A DNA stretch of 64,000 bases from positions 31,636,641 to 31,700,640 of the forward strand of contig OZ024900.1 of assembly GCA_964017195.1 (NCBI GenBank), given 5' to 3'. The position numbers and the translations under genes are program-made. Under the pieces are notes generated by a model. It was not told the DNA's origin. It saw only the letters and a list, made by a program, of their open reading frames with translations, and did no database searches. The first letter of the stretch is position 1. Each line of letters opens with the position of its first letter. Positions 34,601-43,900 of this stretch are shown piece by piece. This DNA is from Siderastrea radians. Its lineage: Eukaryota > Cnidaria > Anthozoa > Scleractinia > Rhizangiidae.

Positions 34601-37600
34601 ATACTTATTGAACTCTCATCCGATCTTTCACCATCCTTCTCCGATCCTTCTTCATCGTTCTCAGGAGGTTCAATCGCCATTCTCTTTGCAATAAAAAATG
34701 TTAACTTTTGTTGTCGTTTCATGTTAATTTTACAAAGAAGAACAACCGAACCATGAAAAACATCGATGGTCCAAGCAACAGTTGCAAAACATGGAAATGC
34801 GGGCTCTAGTCTCTCTCAGAATCGTGTGGAATGCCTGACACAAAAAGTACTCGTAAGCGCGCTTTTTTTACTTTATTTACTGCGAAATGCCCGCTACTTT
34901 GTAAGTACTTCTATGTGAGGTAACTTTTTTTTTTGCGTCAGGATATAATTCACCGCGTCAATGATGCAAAGACGCGGCCTAGACTGAACACTGAACCTGC
35001 CCCACCCCTAATGACCCTCTACAAATTGACATGGTATCATTATTAATAGCCGATTCTGGTTGTAATAAACATTGTGTGATAAGGGTACAAATTAAATCAT
35101 CAGCTTACACATTCTCCACTCTGACTCTCTGGTAGTCTGACAAAATTGCTCCAACTGAAACTGCATCAAACATGATATCTTCCTTTGATATAAAATACAA
35201 GACAAAAGAAGAGTTCTTGTGCGACTCACAATAAGAATGATGTTTCTATAATAGATTAAGCTATAATTGAAAACCAATTGCAATGCTATCTCTTAAGGAC
35301 GGTGCCTCCTTTTGTTACTGCGTATACATTTTGCGCATCTCGGGACATTCAGGTTTCTTAAGGAACTTGCCCACTAATACAACAACATTTTTGCGTGGTT
35401 TATGACTATATGTGGAAAAGGCAGATCTTAGCAAAGGCTATCAGAATCCAAAAAGAAAATGGGGGTAACCATAAATTTTTCAGAGATAATTGAGCTTAAA
35501 TTTAGAAAGAAAGTGCCATACATTCTTTGTATTTTAACGCTTTTTTAGAATTACATGTATGGTTGCTAGATTATCTCTGAAAAATGCGTGGTTACCCACA
35601 TTTTTCGTTTTGGATTCCAAGAACCCTAGATAAGATCTACTCTTTCCCCGTAGTTATAACCTTTGCAAAAATACATCGCTAGTAGGAGGCACTGTCCTTA
35701 AATAACTTGTTAGAAGAGGAAAACTTATACACTACTTTTATCTTCTTTAGAAGCTTGTACAGGTCTTCAACTTCATCTTCTTGAGATTCTGTGTACACTT
35801 TGCCTTGAGAAACTGATGAGCCCTCAATCATTCCACGATATAACGGCAAGTCCATTGCTTGTGCATACAAGTCAATGGCATTGTGACCAACTGTCTGGTA
35901 CATATAGCTATCAAGTTCATCAACTGCAATTATGATAACAAAATACAGAATATAACTATAATAAATTTATTATTCAGTTATGTGCAATCCAAAGAATAAA
36001 GGCCCATTAACACACGCGATTTATGATGCAATTTTTGCTGTGCTCTCCAATGCAACTTTTGTCACAAGTACTAGTGTAAACTAGAGGCAATTTCATTTGA
36101 TTTCTCTGTGACACAAGTGTGCTAATTCCTGCAATTTCCCCCAAATCATAGCCAAGTTGCATCAAGCTCGAACATTTTCGAAACCTTTGCAATATCACTG
36201 CAACTAATTGCACTGAATCTTACTGAAGTTGCCACTAGTTTACACTTAAGATTTTTGTTGTGAGCTCAAGCGCGATAAAAATTGCATTGAAAAGTGCGAC
36301 AAAAATTGTACAAAAAATTGCATGTGTAAACCGTCCTTAAAGCAACAAAAGTTGTACTATTTTTGGAACATGTCTAGAGTGAATGCATTTCTTGGTTAGC
36401 ACAGAAGCTAATCAAAAGCTAACAGCCAACACTCGAGATCTCTTAAAAGGGAAGTAAGTGAATCATGCAAGGTAAAGAAAAATTAATTTCTTTCACCTTG
36501 GGTGGGATATAAACCCACAATCACTGGTTTTGATCACTGATGCTCTATCCACTGAGTTGCAAATCCAGGTGGAAGTAGGTAGTGGACAATTTAGATTAGC
36601 AATGCGCAGTTCCATAATATCCTTACCCATGTAATATGAAAACTCATCACGTCTACAAGGGATATTGTCTGGTTAGGCATGTTGCACTTAACTGGGGTGG
36701 GTGGGGGGGGGGGGGGGGTCCAGCATGAGAAATGTGCATTTCCAGAAAATATCCATATCCACCCCAAGAAAGTCTATAGGAGATTCCGAGGGTAGGGGAT
36801 CCCCAAAGACAAAATTTTCAATGGAAAGTGTCAAGTTTCACTGGAATTTTATGAGGGGAGTTGTGAAGGGGATCTTCTTACAAATCATGTAGTCTACTGT
36901 ACGTCTCCTTCCTTGGCCAATGGCTTCTCTTAAGCACCTAAACTTCCACTAATTATTCAATTCTCTGATTCCTCAGCTGTATTTCCAGTGCGACATCAGG
37001 CAATTTCATGGTACTTTCCAAGCCATACCCACTCCATCCAGACCCCAGGGGGGTACTCCCTTACATGGCCTATACAGGGATGTGCCACTGGACAAGGTAT
37101 GGTTTCTGGCCTCTCTCTGTCCTGAACAGGGTTTGAACTTGTCCTAAACAGGGTATGATCAGTACAATTGTCATACAGTATTTAGCAATCCCAGATCTGG
37201 GACGTTTGCTGCTCTTTGAAACACTTTAAATTGTGTAAAACAAGTGAGTGTGTATTTTATCATTTTGTCTTAAACGGGACCTAAAATGGAGGGTGTTGTC
37301 CTACATAGGGTAGGTATTTTAGGGCTTCTTTTTGTCCTAAACAGGGTCAGGGTATCAAACCCTCCACGGCACCCCTATACCCAAAACATGGGTCAAGTCC
37401 CCCCCCCCCCCCCCCGGAGGACCCAGACCCACATCATACCTCCATCTCTAGGCCTGAGATTTGCCAGTGCCACGATATCGTGACCATGTTGTACACATTG
37501 CATCATGTTATAACAACTGTCCTTTCCTCCGCTGATGGAAAAAATAAAGGGCACTTTAGCAAAACAATATTTAAAAGCTGCGATATACTCGCTGTCCGCA

Positions 37601-37703
37601 GAACGGATCAGAATGGCACGAGGGATCTTTGTAGTTAGACAAGAAATTTCATCTAACAATGTCACGAAAATTGCCATTACCTGATTAAAGCAACAACTCT
37701 CAT
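17605..37703 (-). CDS. DPH6: DPH6, diphthine-ammonia ligase with C-terminal Rid-like domains, 16 exons
   Basis: Exons (high to low): 37703-37681, 37531-37440, 35923-35736, 35182-35109, 33933-33815, 30788-30724, 30243-30153, 28785-28692, 26291-26198, 25370-25245, 23522-23393, 22090-21928, 20231-19995, 19484-19352, 18590-18489, 17951-17605; about 692 residues. The start MRVVALIS joins GGKDSCYNMMQC, the PP-loop SGGKDS that binds ATP. Family motifs follow: DELDSYMYQTVGH, EDEVEDLYKLL, VSVGAILSDYQRVRVENV, CGEGGEYETFTLDCPLF. The enzyme amidates diphthine on elongation factor 2 in the last step of diphthamide synthesis. Unlike the 267-residue human form, it continues into Rid/YjgF-like repeats (HWAPANIGPYSQATK, then FVSGSIGLWPPTM), as in yeast and many invertebrates. 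Exon 7 to 8 is in phase only if a 6-T run (30160-30165) is one base short; see findings. The last two junctions are the least certain. Confidence 0.92.
18990..19230 (+). mobile_element. Possible 3' tail of a non-LTR retrotransposon
   Basis: The segment ends in AAACTAAATAAATAAAT, a simple tail like LINE 3' ends, after repeated TCATTAGTTATATATTTTATTA. No ORF is left. Low confidence. Confidence 0.35.
20799..21708 (+). mobile_element. Penelope-like element relic with inverted terminal copies
   Basis: About 230 bp at the left (ATCAACTGAGTTGACAAGG to AGAGTGGTGGAGCTATAC) recurs inverted at the right. Between them lies a GIY-YIG endonuclease relic but no reverse transcriptase. The ends also recur as fragments at 55555-55780 and 56833-57010. 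Confidence 0.85.
21068..21510 (+). pseudogene. GIY-YIG endonuclease domain of a Penelope-like element, frameshifted
   Basis: Frame 2 gives NVIYCITCTLCQKIYIGETD followed by RRLGDHFCEHLRDV and KPVTRHFNLPNH. After about 21378 the homology continues in frame 3 with MTICGLSLHQGNMESRKNLE then FQIGTINPHGQG. These are the standard blocks of the Penelope C-terminal GIY-YIG domain. At least one frameshift separates them, and the RT domain is missing. Confidence 0.88.
23137..23353. mobile_element. TTAA MITE family A, copy 3
   Basis: TTAACCCTTCAAGCCCC at the left and TTTAAAGGGTTAA at the right, 217 bp. It ends 40 bp from DPH6 exon 11. Confidence 0.85.
23615..23652 (+). repeat. (AAT)n microsatellite
   Basis: Uninterrupted AAT repeats in a DPH6 intron. 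Confidence 0.9.
23790..24440. repeat. ~120-bp repeat cluster in DPH6 intron
   Basis: At least five units built on GTACAAGGTGGTTCTAACTT, GTGTGACnATTCAAATGAAA and GAGCAGTACTTTC. One unit contains a pogo-like MITE. Confidence 0.78.
24207..24385. mobile_element. pogo/Tigger-like MITE
   Basis: Ends TACAGTCATCTGTCG and, reversed, TACAGTCAACTATCG, bordered by TA. The interior repeats GGTGTCCGTAATAG. CAGT ends at TA targets fit the Tc1/mariner-pogo group. No transposase remains. Confidence 0.72.
24660..24775 (-). repeat. tRNA-related SINE with CTGAATTTTTCAGG tail
   Basis: On the minus strand a B-box-like GGGTTCAAATCCTG is followed by CTGAATTTTTCAGG and a CAACTGCTTAAGTTG-like end, a SINE tail layout seen in several invertebrates. 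Confidence 0.6.
24786..24956. repeat. Foldback element, TATAGACAAGAGTGTT ends
   Basis: TATAGACAAGAGTGTT pairs with AACACTCTTGTCTATA; the centre has CACTAGTGAGGACATCGATG. A second hairpin (GAAGATACGAATTTTATTTTCG with its complement) follows to about 25053. Confidence 0.8.
25508..25575 (+). repeat. (TGAT)n microsatellite
   Basis: TGAT repeats with a degenerate right part. Confidence 0.9.
25838..25930. repeat. GATC-rich palindromic cluster
   Basis: GGATCAACTTGGATCAGTTG and related GATCC(R)AGTTGATC units alternate orientation over about 90 bp. Confidence 0.7.
27120..28245 (+). repeat. Three tandem units of ~150 bp, one split by a foldback element
   Basis: Each unit has AAACAACT(C/G)TG(A/C)TTTTGAAG, ACACTCTGAG, a TTTCAGCTG(C/T)ATTTAAAT-like part and ACAGTGCATCCTAGATG. 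The middle unit is interrupted at 27341-28016. Confidence 0.78.
27341..28016. mobile_element. Foldback/MULE-like element, ~55-bp TIRs, perfect 9-bp target duplication
   Basis: TIRs start TAATCTCGTTCCCAGATCTC on both ends and pair over about 55 bp. TCAGCTGCA flanks at 27332-27340 and 28017-28025. No intact transposase ORF is present in 676 bp. Confidence 0.92.
28457..28668. mobile_element. TTAA MITE family A, copy 4
   Basis: TTAACCCTTAAAGCCCC to GGGGCTTAAAGGGTTAA, 212 bp. A partial, more diverged copy precedes it (about 28310-28456). It lies 24 bp from DPH6 exon 8. Confidence 0.85.
28956..29786. mobile_element. hAT-like non-autonomous element, CAGGGTTT ends
   Basis: Left end CAGGGTTTCGTACCC and reversed right end CAGGGTTTGTATGGG. 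Subterminal CCAGGACTTTTCC-type motifs are repeated. No 8-bp duplication was found. The interior (29175-29650) is rich in TTAGTAT motifs. Confidence 0.65.
29881..30093. mobile_element. TTAA MITE family A, copy 5
   Basis: TTAACCCTTTAATCCC to CTTAAAGGGTTA, 213 bp. Confidence 0.82.
31213..31625 (+). mobile_element. 5'-truncated non-LTR retrotransposon (LINE) tail
   Basis: The ORF encodes HHSHNTRSKDTVRI then LLDWNALPMEMR and a terminal LHNRFKF-stop. This resembles the C-terminus of CR1/L2-like LINE reverse transcriptases (HNTR..WN.LP). A 3' UTR and an (ATT)n tail follow. Only the last ~66 codons remain. Confidence 0.8.
31628..32395. other. DPH6 intron 5, no gene seen
   Basis: Scattered TATGCAGGA motifs (31690-31730) and TATGCGG(A) motifs (32200-32265) are present, but I could not define an element. 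Confidence 0.4.
32425..33015 (+). repeat. ~148-bp tandem repeat, four units
   Basis: Each unit starts near TTATAGGGATGCAGGT, has TAGGGGAGTCCACA, an AATACAAACAGTTACAC core and ends GGTATTAACATCTTCA. Units start near 32428, 32577, 32722 and 32874. The AAACAGTTACACAGTTTG part is partly self-complementary. Confidence 0.88.
33170..33814. other. Intronic stretch left of DPH6 exon 5
   Basis: A TAATATTTTATTACAATAAT palindrome precedes it (33115-33165). Otherwise nothing recognised. Confidence 0.4.
34460..34993 (-). mobile_element. hAT-like element remnant with transposase N-terminus
   Basis: Ends CAGTGTTCAATCTAG and, reversed, CAGTGTTCAGTCTAG. A minus-strand ORF (34722-34528) starts MKRQQKLTFFIAKR, like the first residues of many hAT transposases, followed by an acidic Ser/Thr-rich stretch. 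About 65 codons remain. No clean 8-bp duplication. Confidence 0.65.
35293..35701. mobile_element. TTAAGGACGGTGCC foldback family, copy 1
   Basis: TTAAGGACGGTGCCTCCT to AGGAGGCACTGTCCTTAA. Inner arms pair GGGTAACCA and TTTCAGAGATAAT. It sits between DPH6 exons 3 and 4. Other copies: 38554-38910 and 61227-61887. Confidence 0.85.
36000..36345. repeat. Possible MITE with imperfect ends
   Basis: AAAGGCCCATTAACACACGC at the left loosely mirrors a TGTGTAAACCGTCCTTAAAG right end. Interior is rich in GCAATTTT and TTGCA. Confidence 0.45.
36478..36570 (-). repeat. tRNA-related SINE
   Basis: Minus strand: A-box-like CAACTCAGTGGATAGAGCAT and B-box-like GTGGGTTTATATCCCACC. Confidence 0.65.
36690..36900. 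repeat. MITE fragment related to 39309-39503
   Basis: GTGCATTTCCAGAAAATATC at the left end, GAGGGTAGGGGATCCCC inside. A related and more complete copy lies in SAE1 intron 2. Confidence 0.6.
37040..37420. mobile_element. GGGGGGTACTCCC-type MITE
   Basis: Starts CCAGGGGGGTACTCCC, contains repeated GTCCTAAACAGGGT and ends in a G/C homopolymer tract. It ends about 20 bp from DPH6 exon 2. A related end is at 63840-64000. Confidence 0.65.
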
Positions 37704-37968
37704 AGTTTCAGAGATGAGAACTCCTTAATGAACTACCCTGGTCTTGAAAGAGCAAGACATTTTAAAAAGCGCAACTTATCTTATGGGAGTCGCCATTCGT
37801 CGCCATTTTGATTTTGATCGAAGGCATGTACTCAGCGGTCGTTCACAATTTGCATGCGTCAAGCGTACGTGGTGGAAATGCGCATGTGTTCTTTTCGCGG
37901 CATCCCGCCATTATTCGAATCTAAAGAGGAAGACTTCTGCACTTTTTAATTCAGATATTCCGCAAATA
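37704..37968. promoter_or_regulatory. Shared divergent promoter of DPH6 and SAE1
   Basis: Only 265 bp separate the two proposed start codons. The minus strand has AAAATGGCGACGAATGGCGA, two ATGGCG cores of YY1 type. TGCGCATGTG (around 37880) resembles an NRF-1 site. No TATA box. This is typical of housekeeping bidirectional promoters; factor binding is inference. Confidence 0.65.
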
Positions 37969-40900
37969 ATGGTTGAAAATCCAAGCATCACAGATAAACA
38001 AAATGGAACTACAATAACTGAAGATGAGGCCGCACTGTATGATCGACAGATTCGGCTTTGGGGATTGGATGCTCAGAAAAGGTGACAAGCTAGTGTGTAA
38101 AACGCTGCAAACTTCCCCCTCCTATTAAAATTGAAGGTTGATATTACAACCCTGTTAACCCTTAAAGCCCTAATGGTGATCAGCATCAAATTTCTCCTGA
38201 TCATATCAGTGTATTATAACATACAGATCAGGAGAATTAGGTAACTGATCTCCAAAGATAAGTTCTCCCAACTAGTACTAAAGAAGACTGATGTATGGAG
38301 ACCAGTAAGGAGAATTTATATGATGATGCTAAGGCTTGGAGTTAAAACAAACAACCTGCATCCCTGATAATATGACAGGGGACATGAAGATGTTGTCATA
38401 TGAACAGCATGGTAGAATGAATAATAGGGTATTCAATAAGAAAACAACTGCTATCAGGTTTTTTCAGTCTGAAAAAAACTGGTCATAATAATAAATTATT
38501 AGGCGAGTGTGTTCTTATGGGTTCGTCATAAGGTTGTGTCCATAATTTTGTACTTAAGCATAGTGCCTCTATACAGAGGTATTTTTGTAAAGGTTATGAC
38601 TATGGGGAAAAAGCAGATTTTGGCAAGGGTATTAGAATTCAAAAAGAAAATGTGGGTAACCATGCATTTTTCAGAGATAATTAAGCAACCATAATTCTAA
38701 AAACGATGTATGGCATTTTCTTTTCAAATTTAAGCTTATTGTCTCTGAAAAATGTGTGGTTACCCTCAGTATTTCTTTTTGGATTCTGATAGCCCTTTGC
38801 TAAGATCTACATTTCCCACACAGTGATGGTCATAAACCACACCAATAATTTCGGACCCAACCTGAGATGCACAGAACGTGTGTGCAGTAACAAAAGGAGG
38901 CACCATCCGTAAGGTGGCTCGTCTGGATATTGTCTTAAAGAGCACACAATCGCAAATTTATCAGCTGACACTTCATTGTCAGCTCAGTAGAATGAGCCAC
39001 TTTAGACATTCATTACACATTGAACACACCACAGATGCCCAACTACCAATTTGTTGGTTGGTAAGACTATAAGCTTCCTTCTTTTTCTATCTTTGTCAAT
39101 TTTTCCCTTTTTAGGCTAAGGGCTTCCCGTGTTTTGCTTGTTGGTATCAAAGGACTGGGTGCTGAAATCTGTAAGAATCTTGTTCTGTCAGGAGTGAAGT
39201 CTGTAACAATAGCCGATCCACATCCAGTGAATGAAGAAGACTTTGTGTCACAGTTTCTGGTACAGAGGCAGGACTTGGGAAAAAATGTGAGTCTTCACCA
39301 TAACATGGATGTGCAGTTCCAGAAAATACCCATACCCCCACCACGGAAGGTCATTGGAAATTCCGAGGGGGGAGGGGGGTCTTAGGCCAATCTTTTTAAA
39401 GGAATGTATGAGCCTAAACTGGAATTCCCAGAGGGGTAGGGGTTCAAACCAAAAAACCCCTCTGTGGGGGGAGTTTGGATATTTTCTGGAACAACATAAC
39501 CTCTTCTGCTGGATGGGATGTTAGCTCCCCCCAAATTTTTTTATTCTTCTTGAACGATTTACCAAACACCTGGGCCCCATTGTTTGAAAGTCAGTTCTTG
39601 CTAACCCTGGGTCAACAGTTAACCGTTTAAGCCCTGATATAAAAATATATATTCTTCTTACAGTTCTCTATACATTTCTTATGGAACTAGTAAGGAGAAT
39701 TTGTCTAAATATCAAGACAACTTATCCTTGGTGATCACTTTCATTATTCTCATCAGTTGATTGTTTGAACAAGTAGTGATATTGTAATGAGAAATTTCAC
39801 TTTTGTCCCTGTTAGGGCTTAAAGGGTTAACCAACATGTCTGTTCCTCCTGTTTGAAAGTATTTCCACTACAGTAACTATTATCTAATGTGTAAGTGTCG
39901 GTTTGCAACTGGCTCATGTCAAAATGTAGGACAAAAAGAAATTAACAGGAATCCGCTACCCTATTGATGCTAACCCTAGATTAGCTTAACTCTGCTTTGA
40001 ACAACCAGGTCCTCATGAGTAAACAAAACTCAGCCTGATAAAAAAAATACATGTACCACTCCTTGCCCTCCTATATGGGATGCTAGTTCTATAGTAAGGC
40101 CCCCTGCCCCAGTATTTTGTTAAGTTTTCCTTGTGGTTGCTGTTTTATCAATAACAAGGTTCTCCAACCACTAGTGGTTTTCAAGCTACAAATTTTGTAG
40201 CTTGAACAGCACTAGTGTATGGTGTACCTTGTGTTCTTTCCTAGTCTAAGCTAAATTCCTGTGCCGTGACTTTAAGATCTTAATTCTCACAACCTGCTCC
40301 CAGCTTGGCCTCGTAGCTCAGTTGGTAGAGCAACGGTGATCTAATCCGTAGGTCATGGGTTCAAGTCCCACCAGGGTCAAAGATTTTTCTTTGATCCTGG
40401 TTCTTATTTCTTCTTTCAAGGCCTTTGGCCAGGGGAAAGTTTAGGGCAGGGCAGTATTGCTCACTTCTGGCACTCATAAATATTTTTTACTTTATTTGAG
40501 AATAACTTTGATGTGGTCCTTCTTGATATCTGATCTTATTCTAGCGTGCAGAGTCTTCCCTCCAGCGAGCTCAGCAGCTCAACCCTATGGTTCAAGTGAC
40601 TGCCGATACTGAGGACATTTCCAAAAAGAGTGACACTTTCTTTCAACAATTTGACTTGGTGGTAGCAACAAATTGCACAGCAGATCAGTTGGTATGTTTT
40701 AATTTATTATAATATTGGTAAACGTGAACCAAACACTGTGGGATAGCCGTTGATGTCCAGGAGCTTCTACTCTGACAAGTGACTAGTACATGTTAGCTCC
40801 CAGATTTTGTTTTTGTTAGTAACACCACAAGAGTTATGGTACACCTTCTTTTACGACTTAACCAGTAAATTCCTACATAGTAGTTGTGAGTATTAGTACC

Positions 40901-43900
40901 CATTAACAATGCCTAGTTTAGGAAGGAATTTAAAACAGGAGGAAATGGAAAACAAAATAGCCCCTCCAGACTGCATGCTAACTGCAGCAGAAAGTCATTT
41001 TTAAAGCTCTAAGTTTGTAAATGACTATAATAATAAAATTATAATGTCACAAGCATCCTTTCTTTTATAGATTCACATCAATGAAGTGTGCCATACTAAT
41101 GGAGTCAAGTTCTTTGCTGCTGATGTGTTTGGCTTCTATGGATTTATGTTTGCAGATCTAGGAAAACACAAATATGTTGAGTATGTGTACAACTATTGAA
41201 CTCCTTGCTTACAGATGAGGTTGGATTGGGGAAGGACCTAGATTGGTGGAGGGGTGGGTCCAGGGTTCCATACCCCCCTCTCCCCCCCCCCTTATCCCCT
41301 TCTTCAAACCTGTACTTGTCTTTCTGATTTTGAAACCAAGTTTACCAGGAAATCGCTTTGACTGTTTTGATTTGCATATGCTGATCTATCGTTATGTTGC
41401 ATTTGGATTATCAAGTATTAGTTTCCATTTTGGATCCCTCCTGGAGCCATGTAAAGTGCAAGCCGAGTGTAGAGGGTATCAATGGCAACTTTTAGTGGTA
41501 ACCACCAGGCAGTACAAAAAAGGAATATTTACAGTACACTGTACAACATACATGTACTCATCTGTGGGGAGCAAGATGTTGGGAGCAAATGCTTTGGAGT
41601 ATTATCGACAAACAAAATAATAATATAAAATTATATTCAATTTAGAGAAAAGCCAAAGGTGATTAAGGCAGCAGAAAAGAAAATTGCAAGATCAGATGGT
41701 GAGCCAGAGGCAAAACGAAGGAAAGTTGATGTTAGTGAAACTACTGTGGTCCAAGAGGTATGCAAGTTTTATACCGAAAAATGTAAAGTAATGTAGCCTT
41801 GGCAGATAAAACCATCTGGACTTTCAGTGTGAAGATGATCCTAGACAATGCACGCCTGTATGAGGCTACAAGAGCCCAGGGCCCAGTTGCATAAAGCAAC
41901 TTAAGATTAAGTGGGGATTTTTGCAACCATTCCCCATATTCCGGAGGATTTTCTTGCACATTATTATGGATAAATTGGTCGAAGGTGGATTAAAGAGTAT
42001 ACGGAACACAATGATGGTGCGAAAAAGTCCTCCGGAAAACAGGGAACAGTTGCAGAAATTCCCACATAATCTTAAGTTGCCTTATGCAACCGGGCCCAGC
42101 GATTCAGACAACTCCCCTTCCCCGCTGTGACTACTGCTTAACAGTCGTCATAAAATTACTGGCTCTATCACACAGCTCGTAACCTACATGTACCTAAGCC
42201 ATTTTGCTGTACCACAAAGCTAATCACAGCGTCTGTACTTTCACTGAAACTAGCCAAAGCGTATACTGTCATTTTTAACCGATTTCATAATTATGCGGTT
42301 AATTTGCATGTAACTTTTTAGCTGACTGACAAGTTGTGAATCAATGACATCTTTTTGTTGCAAAGCAAGTTACACCAGTTAACACAAACAGCGTAATGTT
42401 TTTAACATTTTGGTATGTATTGTGCAAGCTGCCTCAATGCTCTGGACACATTTGTAGTGTTTAAGTAATCAGATCTTGAGATCAGAGAGAACAAAGACAA
42501 ATAAGTGATACAAGGTGATGGTATATAAACTTGGCTTTGTTTAAAAATTGAAAGAAAACTCAACATTTTGATGAATTTTAAAGAGGGTGTCAGAGCTACA
42601 ACTTCGGACACATTTGTTGGAACACCTTCCCTCTCCGCCCCCCCCCCCCCCCCCCAATGTGGATAACAATGACTTGCTACTTGACCAAAATTGGTTCACT
42701 CAACATTGAGGGGAGGGAGAGCCGCAGATTCAGGCAGGTGAATTGTGACATTGAGAGAAGTGTTCCAACACAACGTGACCGGGGTTGTAGCTAAAGTGGG
42801 TGGTGGCATGAGACAAATATTCTCATCAGCATTTAAGACAGTGAAAACCAAGGCATGAAAGTACATGCAGGCTGCTTGAGTTCAAATAGATTCCCATACA
42901 CCAGCAGTTATTCCCAGTAGCTCTCTACCATTCTGTCTTAGTGAGCCACAATCACTGTCTTAGTGAACAGAGTAATGTTGATTCTGCCTGCACATATGTA
43001 GTTTGCAGAGTTCTACAGATTGAAAGCTGCCTTGACTTCCAAGCTAGATGACAGACCTGCAAAGATTTTAAAAAGATTACCCTCTGTATACTTTATAGTA
43101 AAAGGTAAGAAAACTGTTCTGGTGTTTTTCCTGCCAATTCTCCTTACTTTAATGGTGTTTGCATGAAATTTTCTATAACATACTATTAGGTTTTTTCCCC
43201 CATACTTTTGCCAAAGTCAGCGAATTGAGTTTAAAAAAATTTTTTAAAAAAACACTTCATTTAGGTGTCAACTGTATTTAGCACAGAATGCTATTTGGGG
43301 ACACCTCCAAGATCGAGTTATTGCATGCTCACCCTCGCTGCTTTGCGCCGTTCAAGCTATGCGTAGGTACTTCTTAATCGTGCGCCTACGGGGACCTCTC
43401 TTTTCATTTCAATCTGGCCGTCTGCTCACTAGGAACTCAGTAGTTTCCCTTCTTAGGGACGCTGCTCGCCGGGGCGGTTTACCCTACAATTCACTCAAGG
43501 GACATAGTTTTCGCATCGGTGCTGTGTCTACCGCCGCTGCTGCGGGCTTGCCAGACGGGTTGATTTAAGTTTTAGGAAGGTGGTCTTCTGACTGTTACCA
43601 GTTATACATTCATACTCCAGAAAACGTTCTTTTATCAGCTGTGCCTTGTATGGCAAGTGTTTCCTTGGGTTAGAATATCGCAAATTTTTCTTTTCTTTTC
43701 TTTTCGCTTGGAGGGATACTTGCTTCGCACGTATCAGTGGCGGTTAAGTCTCACAGTGACTTCCCCAAGCTTTGCTATTTTGTACTAGTTCAGTTGCGCT
43801 AGTTTTTACCTCTGAAATATGCCAATATTATTTTTCAAATTCAGCAAATGCCGGCGGGGGCGGCTCATGTGCTGTAAAGATATATTGGCTTGAGCTATTT

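Noticed and set aside
40312..40384. tRNA gene
   Set aside because: A and B boxes are good, but the anticodon loop lacks T33 and the acceptor stem is poor; a SINE tail follows. Called a SINE.
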